The translations under genes and the position numbers were made by a program. A stretch of DNA of 6,290 nt from Candidatus Omnitrophota bacterium. GTDB taxonomy: Bacteria; Omnitrophota; Koll11; Zapsychrales; Fredricksoniimonadaceae. The notes under the pieces are model-generated. The model was given only the letters and a program-made list of their open reading frames with translations, ran no database searches and had not been told where the DNA came from. Below are positions 1 through 5,115 of this stretch, piece after piece (the first letter of the stretch is position 1; every line of letters begins with the position of its first letter). The stretch is from the NCBI GenBank assembly GCA_023247595.1, contig JAHFGF010000098.1:1-6290 (forward strand), in the 5' to 3' direction.

Positions 1-383
1 CAATCCAAGGCAGTGACCGAATAGCCGCTGTGATAATCTTTTTCCGAAAGCACTTTGCGCGGCATGGCAATCACGGTCAAATCAAAGGAACCATTTTTCT
101 GATAAGCCATCAGGCGTAATCGGGCGTTCTTGAGCTGATTGAACATCAAAACTTTATGGATGGTGAAATGCAAATCTTTGGATGTGTACGGCAAACGGAT
201 ATTAAGAACTTTCAATCCCTTCTTAAGACGGGCCAAATGCTGTTCCAAGAGACAGATATGGCCGTCTTGAACCCGCAAGGTTTCAAAAACGCCGCGTGCC
301 TCCAGAATGCCCGGCGTCATCGCCTGCAGGAAAATATCATCTTTGACGAGAAAATCACCGTCGACATAAACAGTGCATTTCAT
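1..383 (-). CDS. pabC: Aminodeoxychorismate lyase (class IV PLP aminotransferase fold), 3' end outside window
   Basis: Seen: an open frame from ATG at 383-381 to the window edge, 127 whole codons. The N-terminus reads MKCTVYVDGDFL, followed by SPGIL-like MTPGILEARGVFETLRV (residues 22-38) and E-x-H-L-A-R-L (47-53), the typical N-terminal blocks of fold-type IV PLP enzymes. Arg52 sits where the family has its cofactor-phosphate-binding arginine. The catalytic lysine lies further on and is outside the window. Known: PabC converts 4-amino-4-deoxychorismate to p-aminobenzoate and pyruvate in the cytoplasm, for folate synthesis. Context: the start overlaps the pabB stop as ATGA, and a strong AAGGAGG lies inside the last pabB codons, so the two enzymes are translationally coupled. 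Branched-chain or D-amino-acid aminotransferases share these blocks. The pabB overlap is the main reason for choosing PabC. Confidence 0.85.
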   Translation of the reverse strand, partial: MKCTVYVDGDFLVKDDIFLQAMTPGILEARGVFETLRVQDGHICLLEQHLARLKKGLKVLNIRLPYTSKDLHFTIHKVLMFNQLKNARLRLMAYQKNGSFDLTVIAMPRKVLSEKDYHSGYSVTALD

Positions 384-1777
384 AAAGCCCTCCTTGTCGG
401 ACAAATGGTCAGACATTCCATAAGCGCTTTGGCCTTAAGCCATGTTTCGTCATATTCCATGAGCGGATCGGAATCCGATACAATTCCGCCTCCCACATGA
501 AATGAAATTTTCTTTTCATTTAATACAAGCGTCCGGATAAGAATATTAAAATCTAAATCTCCTGAAAAATCAATATATCCAAAGGCCCCGGTATAAATTC
601 CTCTTCTTCCCTTTTCTATCCCGGCGATGATATTCATCGCGCTTATTTTAGGACACCCCGTCACTGACCCGCCGGGAAAACACGCTTCCAACAGATCAAA
701 ACTGTCTTTTTGAGACTGCAATGTTCCTTCAACGGTTGAAGTGGCCTGAAAAACAGTTTTGTATTCTTCAATCGTCCTCATTTCTTTGACGCGGATGCTT
801 GTGAATTCACAGACCCGCCCTAAATCATTGCGTTCCAAATCCGTAACCATCAAAAGCTCCGCGATTTCTTTGGAGCTGTGCAGCAATTCCTGACGCAGTA
901 CGGAATCCTCCTCGGGAGTCCTGCCTCTCGGCCGGGTGCCTTTCATCGGACGGATTTGTGCTGTTTTATTTTTCAGGCACAAAAAGCGTTCCGGCGACGT
1001 ACTTAAAATTTGATGCGTTCCCGTATTAAAAAACGCGCTGAAATGGCTCGGCGACAATTCCCTAAGACAGGCGTATATTTCCCAAGGCTTTAACTTTAAA
1101 ATCTCCCCGCGCTCTTGAACCGTAATTTGATGCGACAGATTAATTTCATAAATATCACCCTGGTGGATATGATCTAACGCGCGCTTTACAGCGTCGATGT
1201 ATTCTTCTTTCGTTACGTTGCTTTGAAAGTGAGGCGTTTTAAATGTTTCCTTTAACGACTCCCGCTTGTACGGATAGCCTGATGCGTCCAGCCGGCCTAA
1301 GGCATCTTCAACTTTCTTCAAACGTTCTGTTGCGCGTTTTTTCCTTAACTCCGGCGATTGTTCGGGCAGGCCGCTGGAGACAACATGCAACTTTTGCTCC
1401 AAATGATCGACGACAAGAATCACGTCATACAGGCCGAAATAAAACAACGGGAGGGTTTCGTCTCGCTCTTTTTTCAAAGGAATACCTTGAAGCAGCATCC
1501 CCAAATCGTAACTCAAGTATCCAACGGCACCATTGGAAAAAGGAAGGTCAGAATCTTTATCGTAGTTGGAAAATGATTTAAAGCGGTCTTTAAATTTCTG
1601 ATAGGACTCAAGACTGTCACCCGTCGCTAAATCAAACGGGTCAAACCCAATCATGGAATACCGGCCGTTTGTCGACGCGGTCAGACTGCTGTCCAAGAAA
1701 AAAAGATGCGGCTCTTCCTTGAACAGAAGGAAGAGCTCAAAAACATCGTGGAGAAAGTCGAAGGTTTTCGTAACCAT
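380..1777 (-). CDS. pabB: Aminodeoxychorismate synthase component I (PabB), 465 aa
   Basis: Known role: with the glutaminase PabA it converts chorismate and ammonia from glutamine to 4-amino-4-deoxychorismate. Seen, numbering from ATG 1777: an N-terminal TrpE/PabB domain with LDSSL and GRYSMIGFDPF, then the chorismate-binding domain with GDIYEINLS (207-215), STSPERF (259-265), PMKGTR with Lys279, DLERNDLGRV (313-322), FPGGSVTGCPKISAM (367-381) and HVGGGIVSDSDP (427-438). Lysine in the PxKGT motif is the PabB hallmark; anthranilate synthase has alanine there. The reading frame stays open upstream to 1921, but that part overlaps the exonuclease gene and is not PabB-like. No in-frame ATG, GTG or TTG lies between the exonuclease stop and 1777, and a weak AGGGG precedes 1777, so this start is well supported. 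All key motifs are intact and the length is normal. No PabA is fused or adjacent. Confidence 0.96.
   Translation of the reverse strand: MVTKTFDFLHDVFELFLLFKEEPHLFFLDSSLTASTNGRYSMIGFDPFDLATGDSLESYQKFKDRFKSFSNYDKDSDLPFSNGAVGYLSYDLGMLLQGIPLKKERDETLPLFYFGLYDVILVVDHLEQKLHVVSSGLPEQSPELRKKRATERLKKVEDALGRLDASGYPYKRESLKETFKTPHFQSNVTKEEYIDAVKRALDHIHQGDIYEINLSHQITVQERGEILKLKPWEIYACLRELSPSHFSAFFNTGTHQILSTSPERFLCLKNKTAQIRPMKGTRPRGRTPEEDSVLRQELLHSSKEIAELLMVTDLERNDLGRVCEFTSIRVKEMRTIEEYKTVFQATSTVEGTLQSQKDSFDLLEACFPGGSVTGCPKISAMNIIAGIEKGRRGIYTGAFGYIDFSGDLDFNILIRTLVLNEKKISFHVGGGIVSDSDPLMEYDETWLKAKALMECLTICPTRRAL
388..395 (-). promoter_or_regulatory. Ribosome binding site of pabC inside pabB
   Basis: The minus strand reads AAGGAGGG ending a few bases before the ATG at 383. 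It is a near-perfect Shine-Dalgarno sequence embedded in the last pabB codons (residues T-R-R-A of the PabB tail). It confirms the pabC start and suggests pabC is translated strongly in its own right as well as by coupling. Confidence 0.8.
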
Positions 1778-1848
1778 TAATAGATGCCCCTGAGCCCAGT
1801 CACCTGGTGCCCAGTCTTTTAAGGGGCGCGGAGGTTCTGGGGTTCTTC
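1778..1848 (-). other. 71-nt spacer between exonuclease gene and pabB, with a short direct repeat
   Basis: This is the only real gap in the downstream half of the gene run. It contains two exact copies of GACTGGGC (minus strand) at 1816-1809 and 1801-1794, with a near-palindromic CACCAGGTG between them. A CCCAG upstream (1841-1837) could pair with one of the CTGGG copies. The AGGGG near 1787 serves as a weak ribosome binding site for pabB. No convincing -35/-10 pair and no T-run terminator were seen. A regulatory role is possible but unproven. Confidence 0.35.
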
Positions 1849-2475
1849 TTAAAACAACAAATCCTGGCTCATTTGGGCGGCCAAACGGAATACGGGTTTC
1901 TCGACGGAAAACTGACGGCAAAACTCCTGAAGGTCTTCAATGTTTCTGTCGGAGGCCATATCCAAAAGCCGGATAAGAACATCCGCCGTTAGCTGGGTAT
2001 CCGATAGCGCCCGATGGGTTTCACCAATCGTAATGCCCAACGCGCCGGCAATGTGGCTGAGCTTATAACTGGATAAATACGGGATCAGCGCCTTAGCCAT
2101 TTTTAACGTGTCAAGCGCCGGTGTTTCGTTCCGCAATCTCCGCCCGCTTAACGATAATTCATAACAGACAAAATTAAGGTCAAACTTAACGTTGTGACCG
2201 ACGACGCATCCGCCGCCGATGAAATCAATGATGCCCGGCAGAAATTCTTCAGCCGTGGGCGCGCCAGCAACCATGTCATCGGTGATCTGATTGACGTTTG
2301 TCGCGGCGGCAGGAATATTACGCAAAGGGTTAATCAGGGAATGAAAAGTGGCAGTGGGTTTTAAATCCTTGAACTTGATGGCCGCAATCTCAACAATTTT
2401 ATCTCCGTCAATGGCAGACAACCCGGTTGTTTCAACGTCGAACACAATAAATTCCGCGCTTTTAATTTTTATCAT
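1849..2475 (-). CDS. DEDDh 3'-5' exonuclease, DnaQ/PolC-exonuclease type, 208 aa
   Basis: Seen: all three Exo motifs of the DEDDh superfamily. Exo I is FDVETTGL with Asp13 and Glu15, Exo II is VGHNVKFDLNF with Asp99, and Exo III is HRALSDTQLTADV with His154 and Asp159. ITDDMV and APTAEEFL (65-79) between Exo I and II are typical of the epsilon/PolC branch. Known: such enzymes remove 3' nucleotides with two metal ions, as the replicative proofreading subunit or as a repair or RNA exonuclease. The last five residues are Q-D-L-L-F, resembling a sliding-clamp binding motif (Q-x-x-L-F). Context: ATG follows the TAG of the DUF2156 gene directly (TAGATG), with AAGGGAG just upstream inside that gene. 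Whether this is the main proofreading subunit cannot be decided here, as several DnaQ-like paralogues are common. Confidence 0.93.
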   Translation of the reverse strand: MIKIKSAEFIVFDVETTGLSAIDGDKIVEIAAIKFKDLKPTATFHSLINPLRNIPAAATNVNQITDDMVAGAPTAEEFLPGIIDFIGGGCVVGHNVKFDLNFVCYELSLSGRRLRNETPALDTLKMAKALIPYLSSYKLSHIAGALGITIGETHRALSDTQLTADVLIRLLDMASDRNIEDLQEFCRQFSVEKPVFRLAAQMSQDLLF

Positions 2476-3378
2476 CTACTCCCTTTCCATAACCACATAT
2501 GAAGGATATAAAGACGCTGGATGAAACGAATCTTTGACCTTCGCGATATTGTCCATCGCAAAATCATCCATCGCGTTAATAAATTTATAGGCCGCCACCT
2601 TTTTGTCCCCGCAAAAACGGCTGAAGGTATAGGCAGACAGGCCTTTAATATTTAGATTGGTTATCTCTACTAAAACACAAAAAGTATCATCATTCAAGGG
2701 ATAACCAAACGTATATGCCTGAGGCCTTTCATCCACTAAAACCAGCCTTCCCTCCAAGCCAAGCTCGTCGTAATAATGAAAGATCACGTCATGGACCTTT
2801 TTATTCTCCTCAAGCATGGCCAGATAAACGCTGTCCTGCGACAAACTTTTACGGTTATCCGCCCAATTGTCAAAAAGCTTTTGACAATCCTTAATCCACT
2901 CGCGTTCAAAAGGAATATAATCGTGCGCATTATTCTTGGTAAATTGATTAAAGCTTGCCCGTTTGGATTTATATTTATTCCCGCGTAATTCGGCAATATC
3001 TTGTCGTGTATAACAATATTCTTTAGATTTCTCAACGATGCGATATTTCTGCGGATCAAAATACTTAAGATCCTCCGGCATGACGTTTTCAATCCGCGAT
3101 AACGATTTTTTCCGGTTTTCTTTGTTTAACATCGCAAAGCATTGCTCAATAATCGCGGGATTTAAACCCGTTCCCAACGGCGGCAGATACAAAAAATTCC
3201 CTAAAGCATGTTTCGCCAAAACGCACAAATTCCCATTGATAATCCTAAAATCAAATTCAAAAAAATCCTTCCATAAGAAAATGGATGAAAAATGATAACA
3301 ACTCATCGAGTAGCGCCTCAGACGCGCATACTCATCAAATTGCTTTTGTTGGCTCAACAACGCGGCAGGCTCAGACAT
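2476..3378 (-). CDS. DUF2156 / LPG synthase C-terminal-like protein (GNAT fold), 300 aa
   Basis: Seen: no signal peptide or membrane segment. Family-like blocks include YCYTRQDIAELRGNKYKSKR followed by FNQF (residues 121-146), a central stretch RLVLVDERPQAYTFGYPL (211-228), and a C-terminal block FINAMDDFAMDN...KVKDSFHP (266-287), which resembles the usual 'N..dD.G...L...K.sY.P' ending. Known: the family (PF09924) is the catalytic domain of MprF, which transfers lysine or alanine from aminoacyl-tRNA to phosphatidylglycerol. Stand-alone soluble members of about 300 residues, without the MprF membrane domain, are widespread and mostly uncharacterised. Inference: a cytoplasmic acyl- or aminoacyl-transferase; the substrate is unknown. 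It starts 2 nt after the cysteine-cluster gene and abuts the exonuclease gene downstream, so coupling is likely. An upstream GAAGG gives a weak ribosome binding site. Confidence 0.82.
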   Translation of the reverse strand: MSEPAALLSQQKQFDEYARLRRYSMSCYHFSSIFLWKDFFEFDFRIINGNLCVLAKHALGNFLYLPPLGTGLNPAIIEQCFAMLNKENRKKSLSRIENVMPEDLKYFDPQKYRIVEKSKEYCYTRQDIAELRGNKYKSKRASFNQFTKNNAHDYIPFEREWIKDCQKLFDNWADNRKSLSQDSVYLAMLEENKKVHDVIFHYYDELGLEGRLVLVDERPQAYTFGYPLNDDTFCVLVEITNLNIKGLSAYTFSRFCGDKKVAAYKFINAMDDFAMDNIAKVKDSFHPASLYPSYVVMERE

Positions 3379-3380
3379 GG

Positions 3381-3908
3381 CTAAATGCCTTCAAGATAAA
3401 AAATCAGTTCAAGTTCCTCATTATAGGAAGAATAGTCATTCAAGAATCGACTGTTACGTTTCAAAAATAAACGCGCGTCTTCCCGCAGGAAAAAATCTTT
3501 TAAATAGCTCTTATATGCCTTCATGTGATCTTGCTGATATTGCTCCTGCACAAAAGGACAGTTCAAATGCATATAAAGCCCGAGCCGTTGTTCGGCCTTT
3601 GACAAAACAAAGGGATATAATTCACATTCAAACGGCCTGGAACCATAAATCGCGCAGGCATGATCATCGGGATTGAAAAACTGACACAGGTGTTCACCGC
3701 AGCCAGGTTTTGTTTTGATAAACTTCTCGTCATCTAAATTTTGCGGTGAAAATATTTTATCCGCTAGACCGGATTGTTTGAGGATGGCCGTTTCTTCATC
3801 TGTTAATTTGGGCCGCCAAATCGTTCCAGGCTCTTTAAAACGGCAGCACCCGTCGCATTTAAGACAGACTTGAGATGACACAAATGGCTCAAGTGGAATA
3901 ATTGACAT
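3381..3908 (-). CDS. YkgJ-family cysteine cluster protein, 175 aa
   Basis: Seen: the N-terminal C-x2-C-x2-C-C cluster (Cys15, 18, 21, 22), then Cys70 and Cys75, C-A-I-Y-G-S-R-P-x2-C (Cys85 to Cys95) followed by ELYPF, and CPF with Cys117. This ordered set is the signature of the YkgJ/UPF0153 family, predicted to bind zinc or an iron-sulfur cluster. The C-terminal 55 residues are charged and probably helical. Known: family function is not established; annotations as Fe-S oxidoreductase or as linked to protein modification are tentative. The ATG at 3908 lies 6 nt after the SGNH hydrolase stop. The bases before it (GAATAATTTTCT) contain no Shine-Dalgarno, so translation probably depends on coupling to the upstream gene. 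No membrane segment or signal peptide is seen, so a cytoplasmic location is likely. Confidence 0.88.
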   Translation of the reverse strand: MSIIPLEPFVSSQVCLKCDGCCRFKEPGTIWRPKLTDEETAILKQSGLADKIFSPQNLDDEKFIKTKPGCGEHLCQFFNPDDHACAIYGSRPFECELYPFVLSKAEQRLGLYMHLNCPFVQEQYQQDHMKAYKSYLKDFFLREDARLFLKRNSRFLNDYSSYNEELELIFYLEGI

Positions 3909-3914
3909 AGAAAA

Positions 3915-4667
3915 TTATTCTAAAACTACTCCCGCTTGTTTTAAACTTTCCCGGATACGCTCATACCAGTAACGATATCCATCTCCGCTAGGATGAAGAA
4001 AATCGCCGGCATAATACCGTTTAATGTCCGTTAAAAACAAATCTGTTTTCCGCTCGGAAAATAAATCCACATAAACAGCGCCGAATTTCTTGGCTTGCCG
4101 GATATAAATCGCCCTCACCCTTTTTGAGCGTTCCGCCAAAATCACGTCAAACGGCCATTGAAAAATAGGAGCTATCCCGACATTACCCGAATGTAAAATC
4201 ACGACATGCCGGCCGAATTGCGTTGCTCGGCGCAGAATCTCGGTTAAATCATTCTCAATATTCTTCATCGAAGTAAATTTCATGATGTCATTAGCGCCAA
4301 TTTGGATAACCACCGGATCATAGGATTCAAAATTTTGATTACGCAGTTCGGTTAAAAGCTCATGAATCCTTTTTCCATTTCGACTGATATTCACAATTGC
4401 GGCATCCGGAAAATCCTGACCGAAATAACCCGCTGTGCTTTGGGCGGGCGACTTGGCCCCAGTACCGACGGCAGTGCTGTCCCCAAGAAATAAAAACTTA
4501 AGCCGCGGTTGCGGAATTTCTCTTTCAAAAAGAACGGCATCATAAGCCGTGTGCTTGACCACCCGGGAAATATCCGCAATCTGCCGAAAGACCAAAAATA
4601 AAACAGCGACCAGAACGGCTAAAACAAAAAAACATAAACGCTTTTGGTGATTAAACATCTCTTTCAC
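3915..4667 (-). CDS. Membrane-anchored SGNH/GDSL hydrolase, 250 aa
   Basis: Seen: a basic N-terminus and one hydrophobic segment (about residues 10-27, LCFFVLAVLVAVLFLVF), then the SGNH blocks in order: block I FLGDSTAVGTGA with nucleophile Ser64, block II NISRNGKRI with Gly98, block III IQIGANDI with Asn126, and block V DFLHPSGDGY with Asp222 and His225. The catalytic set is complete. Known: these enzymes are esterases, lipases or carbohydrate deacetylases, so the exact substrate cannot be read from sequence. Inference: the catalytic domain faces the periplasm or outside, held by an uncleaved anchor. Start choice: GTG at 4667 follows the upstream TAA directly (TAAGTG), while an in-frame ATG three codons on (4658) would give 247 aa. 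Neither has a clear ribosome binding site, so the start is uncertain by three residues. Confidence 0.92.
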   Translation of the reverse strand: MKEMFNHQKRLCFFVLAVLVAVLFLVFRQIADISRVVKHTAYDAVLFEREIPQPRLKFLFLGDSTAVGTGAKSPAQSTAGYFGQDFPDAAIVNISRNGKRIHELLTELRNQNFESYDPVVIQIGANDIMKFTSMKNIENDLTEILRRATQFGRHVVILHSGNVGIAPIFQWPFDVILAERSKRVRAIYIRQAKKFGAVYVDLFSERKTDLFLTDIKRYYAGDFLHPSGDGYRYWYERIRESLKQAGVVLE

Positions 4668-4988
4668 TTACTTCACAATACTTCCTAAAACCACATCGCG
4701 GTCGAGACCTAAAACAGATATTCCGTTTTCATCGGACGCTGCCAAAATCATTCCTCTGGATTCTTCGCCGCGGATTACCGCCGGTTCCAAATTATTCACA
4801 ATAATGACCCTTCGGCCGATGAGCTGTTCGGGGGTATAGGATTTTCTAATGCCGGCGACAAGCTGTTTGATTTCTGTTCCGTTATCGACCTTTAAAACAT
4901 ATAAACGGTCGGCGTTCGGATGTTCTTTGACTTCCTTAATTTGTGCGACGACAAACTGAAAATTTTTAAATTCATCAATCGTGGGCAT
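4668..4988 (-). CDS. Stand-alone tRNA-binding OB-fold protein (MetRS C-terminal/beta-subunit type), 106 aa
   Basis: Seen: the whole protein is one tRNA-binding domain, with VVAQIKEVKEHPNADRLYVL (12-32), VAGIRKSYTPEQLIG (44-58), and NLEPAVIRGEESRGMILAA (66-84). HPNADRL and NLxPAxIRGxESxGM are the family signatures. Known: the domain is the C-terminal dimerisation and tRNA-binding part of many methionyl-tRNA synthetases, also found alone as a MetRS beta subunit, Trbp111 or CsaA-like protein. No catalytic MetRS domain is in the window. Inference: it binds tRNA non-specifically or assists a separate MetRS. Start: ATG 4988 has AGGAG five bases upstream. The frame continues to a TTG at 5048, but those 20 residues are charged, not domain-like, and are encoded by the palindrome. 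The stop abuts the GTG of the SGNH gene. Confidence 0.92.
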   Translation of the reverse strand: MPTIDEFKNFQFVVAQIKEVKEHPNADRLYVLKVDNGTEIKQLVAGIRKSYTPEQLIGRRVIIVNNLEPAVIRGEESRGMILAASDENGISVLGLDRDVVLGSIVK

Positions 4989-4991
4989 GAC

Positions 4992-5009
4992 TTCTCCTTT
5001 ATTCTCCTT
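4992..5009 (-). promoter_or_regulatory. Doubled Shine-Dalgarno before the tRNA-binding protein gene
   Basis: The minus strand carries AAGGAGAA twice, at 5009-5002 and 4999-4992, spaced 10 bases start to start. The proximal AGGAG (4998-4994) is five bases from the ATG at 4988 and is the functional site by position. The distal copy is too far for that ATG and lies within the arm of the palindrome. The proximal site fixes the gene start. Confidence 0.75.
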
Positions 5010-5115
5010 CGCAAAAGTAATAGAACGGGTTCTTTTGCTTCGGAGCAATTATTCTGCTCGAGAATATTCCTGCGAAGCAAAGCTGACAATTCTATTGTTT
5101 TTGCGTAGCAGAATA
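5000..5115. repeat. 116-bp imperfect palindrome (possible palindromic repeat element or structured leader)
   Basis: Left arm 5000-5055 and right arm 5061-5115 are imperfect inverted copies around the 5-base loop GCTCG (5056-5060). By hand pairing about 42 of 55 positions match. The blocks are 5000-5005/5110-5115, 5007-5008/5107-5108, 5010-5016/5099-5105, 5019-5025/5090-5096, a poorly matched patch 5026-5033/5082-5089, a perfect 9-bp block TTTGCTTCG/CGAAGCAAA (5034-5042/5073-5081), then an inner stem TATTCT/AGAATA (5050-5055/5061-5066) after a 1-base shift. It encodes the last seven residues and stop of the upstream membrane protein and ends just before the ribosome binding site of the tRNA-binding gene. 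Neither strand has a T-run after it, so it is not an intrinsic terminator. The ends read TATTCT...AGAATA; the flanking TA could be chance or a target duplication. Confidence 0.8.
5061..5089 (-). promoter_or_regulatory. Candidate sigma-70-type promoter inside the palindrome
   Basis: The minus strand has TTGTCA (5089-5084, five of six matches to TTGACA), exactly 17 bases, then TATTCT (5066-5061, four of six matches to TATAAT). Transcription would begin near 5053 and drive the tRNA-binding protein gene and those after it. The -35 lies in the mismatched patch of the palindrome and one arm of the 9-bp inverted repeat lies between the two hexamers. The -10 is weak and AT-rich sequence makes chance matches easy, so this is tentative. 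Confidence 0.35.

Noticed and set aside
156..500. Plus-strand open frame of 114 codons
   Set aside because: It lies antisense to pabC and pabB, whose motifs are clear, and has no recognisable domain.
1243..1581. Plus-strand open frames antisense to pabB
   Set aside because: Shadow frames of the pabB N-terminal domain; no domain or ribosome binding site supports them.
1778..1921. Upstream extension of pabB to a start at 1921
   Set aside because: It would overlap the exonuclease C-terminus by 73 bases, is proline- and arginine-rich, and does not resemble PabB N-termini; ATG 1777 gives normal length and places the PxKGT lysine at residue 279, close to its place in known PabB.
4989..5048. N-terminal extension of the tRNA-binding protein from TTG 5048
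   Set aside because: The 20 extra residues are basic and fall in the palindrome, while ATG 4988 has a well-placed AGGAG and fits the family N-terminus.
5034..5081. Intrinsic terminator at the 9-bp inverted repeat
   Set aside because: No T-run follows the stem on either strand, and the loop is 30 bases unless the inner stem also forms.
4989..5115. Known riboswitch or T-box in the leader of the tRNA-binding gene
   Set aside because: No T-box core sequence or other known riboswitch motif was recognised; the region is better described as a simple palindrome.
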